This document shows positions 18,443-27,303 of a stretch of 64,000 bases of DNA, one piece after another. The stretch lies in contig JAFDEF010000008.1 in NCBI GenBank assembly GCA_019310485.1, positions 57,638 through 121,637 of the forward strand, in the 5' to 3' direction. A model generated the notes under the pieces. That model did not search any database. It had not been told where the DNA came from and was given only the letters and a program-made list of their open reading frames with translations. This stretch comes from Deltaproteobacteria bacterium (GTDB lineage: Bacteria > Desulfobacterota > DSM-4660 > Desulfatiglandales > HGW-15). The first letter of the stretch is position 1. The number at the start of each line of letters is the position of its first letter. The position numbers were made by a program, and so were the translations under genes.

Positions 18443-21094
18443 ATGAAGAGACCAAGACAAACAGTATTTCATGAAAAACACGTGGCTCTCGGAGCAAAGA
18501 TGGTGGAGTTCGGAGGCTGGGAAATGCCTCTTAGCTACCCAACGGGAATTGTTGGGGAGCATCTGGCGACCAGAAAGCGAGCAGGACTATTTGACGTCTC
18601 TCATATGGGAAGATTTACTTTCAAGGGCCCCGGTGCTTTAAAGTTCTTAAACCATTTTCTGAGTAACAATGTGGAAGCCCTGGATCCCAGGGTAAGAGGC
18701 GCGCAATATACCCTGATCCCTGATCAAAAAGGAGGAACAATAGACGATGCTTATCTGTATAGATTTGTCACGGACGAATTCCTATTGGTAGTAAATGCTG
18801 CCAACATTGAAAAAGATTGGAGTTATTTTAAGAAATCTCTTGAAAGTTTTTCTGAAGTAACACTTGCCGACAGCACAGATGAGATTGCCATGCTCTCCCT
18901 TCAGGGGCCGCAGTCAAGACAGATACTGAAAGATGTAATTGAAGGTTCTCGCCTCCCGGAGCCTTATAGAAATGCTGTTTGCTCTGGCAAGATTGGCGGT
19001 GCCCAGGTAATGGTCGCACGCACAGGATATACAGGAGAACCGCTTGGTTTCGAAATTTTCACCAATCGGGATTTTGGCCTTAGAATTTGGGACGAACTGG
19101 TGGCAAGAGGTGCCACTCCGGCGGGCCTGGGGGCACGGGACACCCTCCGGCTGGAAGCAGGCCTCCCACTTTACGGCCATGAATTAGGGAAAGACCCCGA
19201 AGGGAAGGAAATGCCCATGCTGGCATACCCCCTGGCGAGGACCGGAGTAAGCTTTTCTGTGCTTAAAGGCAACTATAATGGTCGCGAGTCTTTGCTAAGG
19301 CAGTTTGAAGCACTTTGCAAAATCATGGATGGGGACTATTCGATGCTTGATATTCTTCCACGCATCATTCGACCGCTGGCTGTTACAGGCAGAGGGGTCG
19401 CACGTGAAGGAGCAAGAGTTTTCAAGGGAAACAGGCACGTTGGTTATGTGACAAGCGGGACTATGGTTCCAATGTGGGAGGTAAAAGGAGAAGGGCTTGA
19501 ATCTTTTCAGGCTGACAGAAAAGAGCTTCGTTCCCTCTGCCTCGCCTGCATTGACAGCAACATCCGGGAAGGGGAAAAGCTGGAAATTGAAATACGAGCA
19601 AAGAGAGTTGAAGCTGTTGTGGTAGCATATCACCTTCGAAGCGAAGCCCCACCTTATGCCAGGCCAATAGTTTACGGGTACGAGAAGCCCCCTATAGGGG
19701 AAGACTCTGGAGACATACAGGCAAGGGTCACATCTATTTTGAAAAAAACTGTCGAAAATACCAGGTGGCGCCAGCAAGAATGCATAAACCTCATTCCTTC
19801 TGAAATGACAGCCTCGCCAATGTCAAGGCTTGTCTCCATTATGGATCCCTGTTTCAGGTATGCTGAACATAGAAACATGAAGGCATTTTATGACACGGAA
19901 ATCTACTACTACCAGGGAACTGATTTTATCCGCGAGGTTGAGGAAGCCGTGAACCAGGAAATGCGAAAATTCCTCAGATGTGCTCAAGTTGAAACAAGGC
20001 CAATAAGCGGACAGATGGCAAATATGGCTGCTTTTAGCGCTATGATGGATTACATAAATCGCCTCAATCCAAAGGCCGAACCGAGGCGGATTCGCATGGT
20101 AATGAACAACCATATCCAGAAAGGGGGTCACCTCAGCGCGCAACCCATGGGAGCATTGAAGGATTTTGTTGCCTGGGATTCGCGCACCGAGCGGCCGGCA
20201 GTAGTAGCCTTTCCTGTGCTCGCGGAAAATCCTTACAAGATAGATGTGACGGCTTCCTTTGCCCTGATTGAGGAGTATCGCCCGGAGCTGATTGTTCTCG
20301 GTAAAAGCATGGTTCTTCACAAGGAACCTGTTGCGGAAATCCGCAAGTTTCTCGACTCGCAAGGTTTGCGCTGTGTTTTGATGTATGATGCCGCCCATGT
20401 CCTGGGGCTGATCGGGCCATATTTCCAGCAACCCTTTGAGGAAGGCGCGGATCTGGTTACAGGCTCCACACACAAGACATTTTTTGGTACGCAACGGGGC
20501 ATTATTGGCTCTCGGTTCAAAGAAAAGGAGGAAGGTTACGAGCTCTGGGAATCGGTTAAGAGAAGGGTTTTTCCGGGATCAGTGTCAAACCACCACCTTG
20601 GGAGGCTGCTTGGTTTACTTATTGCCGCCTATGAAATGAACTATTTCAAGGATGAATATCAGAGGAAAGTCATCGCTAATGCAAAAGCATTTGCAAAGGA
20701 ACTTAAAGCTTGTGGCTTGGATGTGGCAGGTGATCCTGACATTGATTATACGGAAACACACCAGGTGGTGCTACGCGTTGGTTATGGCCGCGGAGCGCAG
20801 ATGGCCCGAAGGCTTGAGGAGAACAATATAATCTGCAACTACCAGGCAGGCCCTGACGAAGAAGGGTTTACTGCTGCAGGATTCCTCAGAATGGGGGTCT
20901 CTGAAATGACGCGCTTTGGAATGGAAGAAGAGGATTTCGGTGAGGTGGCTTCACTTATTCACGAGGTGGTTAGCAAAGGCAAGAAAGTGGGTGGAGAAGT
21001 GAAATCGTTCAGAAAGAGATTCAGCGAGCTAAAATTTTGTTTTAAAGCAGAAGAGTATGCTGAATTGTTGGAAACCTTGCATCACATGATTTAG
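18443..21094 (+). CDS. Fusion: glycine cleavage T-protein (N-terminal) plus serine hydroxymethyltransferase (C-terminal)
   Basis: Start probably ATG 18443 within ORF 18344-21094. N-half: VEFGGWEMPLSYPTGIVGEHLATRKRAGLFDVSHMGRF, RTGYTGEPLGFEIF, ARDTLRLEAGLPLYGHEL. C-half: NLIPSEMTASPMSR, RPISGQMANMAAF, MYDAAHVLGLIG, TGSTHKTFFGTQRG (PLP lysine). Confidence 0.9.
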   Translation: MKRPRQTVFHEKHVALGAKMVEFGGWEMPLSYPTGIVGEHLATRKRAGLFDVSHMGRFTFKGPGALKFLNHFLSNNVEALDPRVRGAQYTLIPDQKGGTIDDAYLYRFVTDEFLLVVNAANIEKDWSYFKKSLESFSEVTLADSTDEIAMLSLQGPQSRQILKDVIEGSRLPEPYRNAVCSGKIGGAQVMVARTGYTGEPLGFEIFTNRDFGLRIWDELVARGATPAGLGARDTLRLEAGLPLYGHELGKDPEGKEMPMLAYPLARTGVSFSVLKGNYNGRESLLRQFEALCKIMDGDYSMLDILPRIIRPLAVTGRGVAREGARVFKGNRHVGYVTSGTMVPMWEVKGEGLESFQADRKELRSLCLACIDSNIREGEKLEIEIRAKRVEAVVVAYHLRSEAPPYARPIVYGYEKPPIGEDSGDIQARVTSILKKTVENTRWRQQECINLIPSEMTASPMSRLVSIMDPCFRYAEHRNMKAFYDTEIYYYQGTDFIREVEEAVNQEMRKFLRCAQVETRPISGQMANMAAFSAMMDYINRLNPKAEPRRIRMVMNNHIQKGGHLSAQPMGALKDFVAWDSRTERPAVVAFPVLAENPYKIDVTASFALIEEYRPELIVLGKSMVLHKEPVAEIRKFLDSQGLRCVLMYDAAHVLGLIGPYFQQPFEEGADLVTGSTHKTFFGTQRGIIGSRFKEKEEGYELWESVKRRVFPGSVSNHHLGRLLGLLIAAYEMNYFKDEYQRKVIANAKAFAKELKACGLDVAGDPDIDYTETHQVVLRVGYGRGAQMARRLEENNIICNYQAGPDEEGFTAAGFLRMGVSEMTRFGMEEEDFGEVASLIHEVVSKGKKVGGEVKSFRKRFSELKFCFKAEEYAELLETLHHMI

Positions 21095-21164
21095 GCCTGC
21101 CCCTTCCACCATGTGAGGCCGCTGCTAGCAAAGAAAGAATGTATTTCCCTGGCCAGGCAAGCAT

Positions 21165-22079
21165 ATGTTTTGCATTCAAAAAGAAGATGTCAAGCTAGAG
21201 CTTGAGGTGGTTGAGGTAAATTCTCTCTTTATCCACGAGAAGATTTTGCCCCACATGGTGGAAAAGCTTACGTGGGAGTTTTCAAACCTCGCAGACCTGG
21301 AAAACCCCATCATAATTGAACAAAACGGCATTATACTGGATGGAAATCATCGTGCGTATGTTTTCAGGGAGCTTAAATTCAAATATATACCGGTTTGTAG
21401 AATTGACTACTTTCACAAGAATACAAAGCTTCGCTACTGGTTCCGGTTGCTCTCAAACGTGAAAGAAATGAAATTGATTGAGGATATTGCCAGAGGTATG
21501 GGTGCTGTATTTAAGGAAGTGAGAGATAGAGAGTCGCTGAAAAGAAATCTTGACCATGATCGTTACTCCTTTGGTGTTCAGCAGGGCCAGACTTTTGCGC
21601 TTATTCGTTTTGGAGGCAATAAAGTGCATGACGCGGTTAGCGCATATGAAATGGTCGAGAGAGTTCAAGAAAAACTTGTGCAAAAGGGGGCAAAAATCGA
21701 TTATATTCCATGCCAGCATGTTTATGACGAGGCTTTCTGCAAGGCTCTGAAGGAGAAAGAAGTTATCATTTGGACGCCTCAGATCACCAAGGAAATGGTA
21801 ATCTGGGCAGCAAGAGAGCAAAAGGTTTTCGCACCAAAGACAACCCGACACCTGATACCTGCAAGGCCGCTGAATGTGAATATTCCCACGCAGTGGTTCA
21901 AGGAAAATGTTTCACTGGAAGAAATAAACAAAAGGTTTTCTAGTTTTCTGAAACAAAAGGAGATAAAACAACTGGCCCCGGGACAGGTTATTGATGGGCG
22001 ATATTACCAGGAAGAGCTGTTTGTTTTCCTGGATAAAAAAAAAGAGCCTGTCTCAGGGACCCAGAGGGGGAAGAAATGA
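21165..22079 (+). CDS. ParB/SbnI-fold protein, probable free-serine kinase (SerK-like)
   Basis: N-terminal FIHEKILPHMVEKL and DGNHRAYVF (ParB/SbnI DGxHR motif); C-terminal ITKEMVIWAAREQKVFAPKTTRHLIPARPLNVNIP resembling the archaeal ADP-dependent SerK C-terminus (PKTTRH). Confidence 0.7.
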   Translation: MFCIQKEDVKLELEVVEVNSLFIHEKILPHMVEKLTWEFSNLADLENPIIIEQNGIILDGNHRAYVFRELKFKYIPVCRIDYFHKNTKLRYWFRLLSNVKEMKLIEDIARGMGAVFKEVRDRESLKRNLDHDRYSFGVQQGQTFALIRFGGNKVHDAVSAYEMVERVQEKLVQKGAKIDYIPCQHVYDEAFCKALKEKEVIIWTPQITKEMVIWAAREQKVFAPKTTRHLIPARPLNVNIPTQWFKENVSLEEINKRFSSFLKQKEIKQLAPGQVIDGRYYQEELFVFLDKKKEPVSGTQRGKK

Positions 22080-23332
22080 GCGAGAAAGACAAGATAATAA
22101 GCCTCTCGGCGACAGGCATTGACACGCCTGGCCTGGTGTCCAAAATTACAAATAGGATCTATGAGCTAGGCGGAAACATTATCGACGTGGAGGAGAACTG
22201 CCGGAGAGGCTTGTTTTCCATATTTCTGATTATCGACTTTTCCGGGTCCGAGCATCACATGGAGCAAGTAGAGAAAGCTCTTACCGTATTGGGAGACGAA
22301 ACGGGTCTGAAGACGATTTTTGGGGCATATGAAGAGGCAGAGATTCGCTACCCTGCCCGAAAGGAAAGACATATAGCAACCATTCTTGGGGAGGACAAGC
22401 CGGGCATCATTGCAAAAGTATCTGCCTTCTTTCATGCGTACAACATCAATATAGAGACATGCAAGATGATTGCCCGAGGAAAGTTTTTTTCAATGGAGAT
22501 GGGTATAGATACTGGGCGGATATTGATCCAACCGGGCCTTTCGCGGGATAAAACAATTGAGAAGATGAAAAGCGAACTAAAAGAACTGTGCAGGGATTTA
22601 AACCAGAGTGTTGTGATCCAGAGTGAGGATGTCTATAGAAAGGGCAAGAAACTTGTTGTCTTTGATGTGGAATCTACCCTCATCCAAGAGTCTTCCATTA
22701 AGAGTTTCCTAGAAAAAGTCTGTGATCAAATCAGGCCGGCTGATACAAAGCTTTCAGCGGTGGATAATGCTGGTGACAGTGTGCATGCGCTTATCGAAAA
22801 TGCGCGGCTGCTTAAAGGTATGCCCATTGCCGATTTTGAGAAGTTTAGCAGTGCCCTTGAGTTGAACCCCGGAGCCCTTGAACTCATTGGGATACTCAAA
22901 TCAATGGGCTTCAAGATAGCGCTTCTTTCCTCAGGGTTCAATTTCTTCATAAGAAAGATTTTTGAAGAGGCGGGCGTGGACTATGCCTTCTCAAATACAC
23001 TGAAGACAGATGATAAAGGGCTTATTACCGGGGAACTTGAAGAGCCTGTCATAACGAGTGACAAGAAACAGGAAATACTTGAATTCATAATGAGGGTTGA
23101 GAATCTTCAGCCTGACCAGGTTATTGCAGTTGGCGACGGATCTATTCGATCGCACTTCATAAAGAATGTGGGCCTCTCTATTGCTTTCAAGCCGGATGAA
23201 AAAAGTATTGAAACCGATGGAGTTTTAAGCAGTGATCAGATCATCAACATGCTCTACTGCCTGGGGATGCCCAAGGCGGAGCTTGACAAGTACTTGAAAA
23301 CCACTCATTCGCAAAGTCCCACTCAGGTATAG
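22076..23332 (+). CDS. Phosphoserine phosphatase (SerB)-like protein with tandem ACT domains and altered HAD motifs
   Basis: Two N-terminal ACT-like repeats; HAD region VVFDVESTLIQESS, LNPGALELIGILKSMGFKIALLSSGF, VIAVGDGSIRSHFIKNVGLSIAFKPDE; 4-nt overlap with the SerK-like gene. Confidence 0.8.
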   Translation: MSEKDKIISLSATGIDTPGLVSKITNRIYELGGNIIDVEENCRRGLFSIFLIIDFSGSEHHMEQVEKALTVLGDETGLKTIFGAYEEAEIRYPARKERHIATILGEDKPGIIAKVSAFFHAYNINIETCKMIARGKFFSMEMGIDTGRILIQPGLSRDKTIEKMKSELKELCRDLNQSVVIQSEDVYRKGKKLVVFDVESTLIQESSIKSFLEKVCDQIRPADTKLSAVDNAGDSVHALIENARLLKGMPIADFEKFSSALELNPGALELIGILKSMGFKIALLSSGFNFFIRKIFEEAGVDYAFSNTLKTDDKGLITGELEEPVITSDKKQEILEFIMRVENLQPDQVIAVGDGSIRSHFIKNVGLSIAFKPDEKSIETDGVLSSDQIINMLYCLGMPKAELDKYLKTTHSQSPTQV

Positions 23333-23480
23333 AGTAAACAAGCTAGCTCTTGTCTTCTTGCGACAAGCTATCCTGCGCTAGATTTTGGGTTCCTCTTTTC
23401 TTGCTAGGAGCCTGCAGGAAAACTGGATTCATCGGAGGCTGTTGGAGAATGCTCATCCCGGTGGTCGCAGCGGGAAGAAG

Positions 23481-23549
23481 GGTGAGGATAATGCAGCCCT
23501 TCGGCTATGCTCAGGGCCATGAGCCTGTCGAATGGCAGATGGGCGTTTT
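23481..23549. repeat. Dispersed repeat copy 2 (partner at 6498-6563)
   Basis: GCAGCCCTTCGGCTATGCTCAGGGCCATGAGCCTGTCGAATGGCAGATGGGCGTTT. Confidence 0.75.
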
Positions 23550-23560
23550 TCGACAGCCTC

Positions 23561-24970
23561 CTAGGTTTTTCGGGCGATATGGGTAAGGGCCTTTCGGATT
23601 CGTTCCAGAACTTTTTCTTTACCCAGGATTTCCATGACTTCAAATAGCCCAGGGCTTGCACTCTTACCGGTGAGGGCGACCCTGAGGGGCTGGGCAATTT
23701 TTCCCAGCTTTATTTGTTTTTCCTCAATAAAGTCCAGGAATACCTTTTCGAGGCTTTTTTGGCTAAAGACCTCCGTTTTTTCCAGGCGCTCCAGAATTTC
23801 CTCCATCAGACCTAAGATGTTCGGTTTCAAGAATTTCCTGTCCGCTTTTTCCTCGTAGCTTATTTCATCCTGGAAGTAAAAAAGAGACCCCTCTGCCATC
23901 TCATCAAGGGTTTTGCTCCTGATTTTCAATGTTTCCACTGCCCGGGCAACCTTGGTTTCATCCAGATTCTTGAGGCCGCGCTTTTCCAGGAAAGGAATCA
24001 CAGTGCGGGTTAGGTAACCTGTATCAGACTCCCGGATGTATTGGGCGTTCAAGTCAAGAAGCTTTTCTGCATTGAAAATGCCCGGGGATTTGCCAACATG
24101 TTCAAGGGAAAACTTTTCAATCAGCTCATCAATGCTAAATTTCTCCTGATCCCCATAGGACCATCCCAAACGCGCGAGGGCATTCAAAACGGCTTGGGGA
24201 AGGTACCCCATATCTCTGTACGCCAGCACGGAAGTGGCCCCATGGCGTTTGCTCAACCTTGTTCTGTCAGGGCCGAGAATCATGGGCACGTGTGCATAGT
24301 AAGGCAATGGTTCACCGAGCGCCTGGTATATCATTATCTGCCGGGGTGTGTTGTTAACATGATCATCACCGCGTATGATGTGAGTCAGTCCCATGGTTAT
24401 GTCATCTACCACCACCGCAAGGTGATAGGTTGGATTTCCGTCAGAACGCCACAGAACCAGATCATCCAGCTCCTCGTTGTTGAAAGAAATCGGTCCCTTG
24501 ACAAGATCATTGAACGAGGTCTTCCCTGTTTGGGGGGCTTTCAAGCGCACAACTGCATGCGGAGCAGGCCCCAGGCCCAGGTTTCTGCATTTTCCGTCGT
24601 ACTTGGGTTTGAGACCTTTTGCCATGGCCTGTTTGCGCCTTTCTTCAAGTTCCTGAGGGGTGCAGTGGCAGTAATATGCCTTTCCACTTGCCAAAAGCTT
24701 TTCAAGGTATTCCCTGTATATGTGGTAGCGCCGAGACTGGAAATACGGACCCTCATCCCAGTCCAGACCAAGCCATCGCAAGGATTCCAGTATTGCGTTT
24801 GTAGCTTCCTCACTTGATCTGGCCTGGTCAGTGTCCTCAATGCGAAGAATGAACTTACCCTTGTGTTTCCTGGCGAAGAGCCAGTTGAAGAGCGCAGTTC
24901 GTGCACCACCGATATGAAGATACCCCGTGGGGCTTGGTGGAAATCGTGTGACGACTTTCTTATTGTCCAT
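23561..24970 (-). CDS. gltX: Glutamyl-tRNA synthetase
   Basis: TRFPPSPTGYLHIGGARTALFNWLFAR and RTRLSKRHGATSV (KMSKS-like). Confidence 0.97.
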   Translation of the reverse strand: MDNKKVVTRFPPSPTGYLHIGGARTALFNWLFARKHKGKFILRIEDTDQARSSEEATNAILESLRWLGLDWDEGPYFQSRRYHIYREYLEKLLASGKAYYCHCTPQELEERRKQAMAKGLKPKYDGKCRNLGLGPAPHAVVRLKAPQTGKTSFNDLVKGPISFNNEELDDLVLWRSDGNPTYHLAVVVDDITMGLTHIIRGDDHVNNTPRQIMIYQALGEPLPYYAHVPMILGPDRTRLSKRHGATSVLAYRDMGYLPQAVLNALARLGWSYGDQEKFSIDELIEKFSLEHVGKSPGIFNAEKLLDLNAQYIRESDTGYLTRTVIPFLEKRGLKNLDETKVARAVETLKIRSKTLDEMAEGSLFYFQDEISYEEKADRKFLKPNILGLMEEILERLEKTEVFSQKSLEKVFLDFIEEKQIKLGKIAQPLRVALTGKSASPGLFEVMEILGKEKVLERIRKALTHIARKT

Positions 24971-25162
24971 AAAAGAGTGCTGCCTCCTGATGGCAGAAAA
25001 TTACTGTTGAGCGGAGTTTAGCACACGGACAACCGCTAAACAAGGACTGATAATGAGGCATAAATCAGAGACAGAAATAAACCCATCCCTTCGCTCCAGC
25101 AGAATGGTAGCTGAGAAAAATATTGAAGACAGAGGGGCAGCGGTGGAACTGAAAAAAGAAAA

Positions 25163-25188
25163 AGGCAGAGCCTCACCGGGCTCTGCCT
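25163..25188 (-). terminator. Intrinsic terminator on the minus strand
   Basis: AGGCAGAGCC-CGGTGA-GGCTCTGCCT followed by TTTTCTTTTTTC on the minus strand. Confidence 0.75.
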
Positions 25189-25252
25189 CGGGTGGAGGGT
25201 TAGGTTGAGGTTGGTTTGAGAAGTAAACTTTTTTGGAGGTTATGCTTTTAAG

Positions 25253-25462
25253 TTACCAATCCGCCGCGTTTGTGCCGAAAAGGACTTCCCGGGATGCCGT
25301 TTTTTTAAGCTGGCGCGATCCTCTCTCTCCTCTCAGGTAGATCCCCAGCAGAAAAGATGCACGCACATCCGAGAAGTTTTTAACTAAAAGAGCTTTTACT
25401 GCCTGATCACTTTTATAAAAATTAGGTAATATCATACTTATGTTTTCATATTTGTCAAGCAT
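25253..25462 (-). CDS. Hypothetical 69-aa protein (uncertain; could instead be a small RNA unit)
   Basis: Open frame with very AT-rich upstream DNA and a strong minus-strand terminator about 65 bp downstream. Confidence 0.3.
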   Translation of the reverse strand: MLDKYENISMILPNFYKSDQAVKALLVKNFSDVRASFLLGIYLRGERGSRQLKKTASREVLFGTNAADW

Positions 25463-25591
25463 TTTTATTAATATTAGACATAATTTATATAATTTATATG
25501 TATATGGTACATTAAAATGAATAGCTATACAATATAATGTATATTTAAATCTTGTTCCACTATCTTTCTATATGTTTTTTTGACAAATTAA

Positions 25592-25621
25592 AAAAAACAG
25601 GGCCCAAATTGACCCTGTTTT
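25592..25621 (-). terminator. Intrinsic terminator on the minus strand after the ferritin-like gene
   Basis: AAAACAGGG-TCAATTTGGG-CCCTGTTTTTTTT on the minus strand. Confidence 0.65.
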
Positions 25622-25742
25622 AACTAAGAATGCCTTTTTGTGAGCACGCCCGGGCAATCAGACTTAGAAAGGTGTATCTTTTGCCTTATCCACAGTGCCC
25701 CAGCCAAGGGGGAAAAGAGCAGGGGGAGTTTATCTCAGGCCC

Positions 25743-26376
25743 CTACGGAGCAGAAGCTTTCATTCCGGCCTCTATTCCCTTGCTGAAGTCGGTCAGCACA
25801 GTTGTCACCCGCGCTCCAAGTTCTCTATCAATCATGAAAAGTCCGCTTTTGCCTTGGGTTCCGGAGCCGACCAGTTTGAGTTTTGCTATAATGTCATTGT
25901 CATTTTCCTCTTCCTTGATTTGCTCGGTTACGTACCACTGAAGGAAAAGCTGGGTAGCGTGGTCTTTCTCTGCGATCGCGAGGTCGACTAGGTCGTTGAT
26001 TGATTTTGTGATGAATTTTTCATGTGCAAGGGTTTTTTCAAACATGTCCAGAGGAGACTCAAACTCATGGGGCGGCTGTTTTATGGGCATTAGCTTAACT
26101 TTGCCACCCTGCCTGGCAATATATTCGTAGATTTTCATGGCGTGCAGCATCTCTTCGTGCTACTGAACCATGAACCAGTTGGCAAAGCCTTTGAGGCCTA
26201 TGGAGTCACTGTAAGCTGACATTGCCATGTGGAGCCCCACGGGCAAGCCCGTGGCACCACTTAGTCTCGCCGAATTGCTTCGCAATCGGCGGGACTTAGT
26301 GGTACGACATCCCGCCCGCCCTTAACCGCATTCATCCACGGCTCGTTCAAGGCTTTTCCATTTTCTTATTTAGCAT
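25743..26376 (-). pseudogene. Ferritin gene disrupted by frameshift, insertion of a palindromic element and an in-frame TAG
   Basis: 5' piece MLNKKMEK / ALNE from ATG 26376; after the element HMAMSAYSDSIGLKGFANWFMVQ-TAG-HEEMLHAMKIYEYIARQGGKVKL...; TAG at 26160-26162. Confidence 0.85.
26237..26302. repeat. Palindromic insertion element (two adjacent hairpins) inside the ferritin gene
   Basis: CCACGGGC-AA-GCCCGTGG (26237-26254) and CCACTTAGTCTCGCCGAATTGC-TTC-GCAATCGGCGGGACTTAGTGG (26257-26302). Confidence 0.8.
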
Positions 26377-26624
26377 GCTCAATCCTCCTCTCAAGATTTA
26401 AATTAACTTTGAAATGAGTCGCTTTTAGTTATGTGTCAAATTCCTGGGCAAAAAGCCATAAGACAAGATTTTCCTTGACATGAGATCGTATTACTTTTCT
26501 ATTATGCGGATTATTTAAGGGCCAGCCATGGGCTTGAAAGGTGAGTCTGGCCAGAGTTGGAAAAATTGTATGCAATCACTAAAGAGTCCCCGGTTTGATC
26601 AATAAGAAACAGTTGGAGGACAAT

Positions 26625-27245
26625 ATGGCTGTCATTACCATGTCGAGGCATTTTGGGGCAGGTGGTACCACACTCGGTGGAAGGCTTTCGAAAAGACTGG
26701 GGTATCGCTACGTAGATGATCAATTGATTAAGGATGTAGCTAAGAATGTCGGCGTTTCCGTCGGGGAGGTCAAGACGTTTGAAAAGCGTGGAACTTCGAA
26801 ACTCATGAAGCTTCTTGATTGGGTTGTAAGTCCCGACTTTATTGAACGCCATACATCTAACCGCCGCGAGCTTGATGAGAAGCGCTATGTTGAAGAAGTT
26901 AAAAGCATTATTTTGAGGCTTTACGAAAAAGACAATGTTGTCATCATCGGCAGGGGAGGTAACTATGCTCTAAGGGGATATCCGAACACCATACATGTTC
27001 TGCTCGTTGCTGACAAAGAACATCGCATCAGGTTTCTTGCAGATAAGTATCACATGACACCTGCCCAGGCTGAAAGGGCTATAAGAAGAGCCGACATGAT
27101 AAGGGAGCGTTTTTTGAACTGCTTTTCAGAGGAAACAAACCATGATGACCCCATGCTCTACACCATCATCCTTAACATGGGTTACGTAAGTATGGACAAG
27201 GCAGAAGATTTGATCGCGAGCCTGGCTCAGGAAGTTAAGAAGTGA
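26625..27245 (+). CDS. Cytidylate kinase-like family protein
   Basis: MAVITMSRHFGAGGTTLGGRLSKRLGYRYVDDQLIKDVAKNVGVS...VIIGRGGNYALRGYPNTIHVLLVADKEHRIRF; ORF track start 26595. Confidence 0.85.
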   Translation: MAVITMSRHFGAGGTTLGGRLSKRLGYRYVDDQLIKDVAKNVGVSVGEVKTFEKRGTSKLMKLLDWVVSPDFIERHTSNRRELDEKRYVEEVKSIILRLYEKDNVVIIGRGGNYALRGYPNTIHVLLVADKEHRIRFLADKYHMTPAQAERAIRRADMIRERFLNCFSEETNHDDPMLYTIILNMGYVSMDKAEDLIASLAQEVKK

Positions 27246-27303
27246 CCTCTGGCCACCTGAACTATGGAGTCGCGGGGTGTATTTCAGCGAGGCAACATCT
27301 GCT

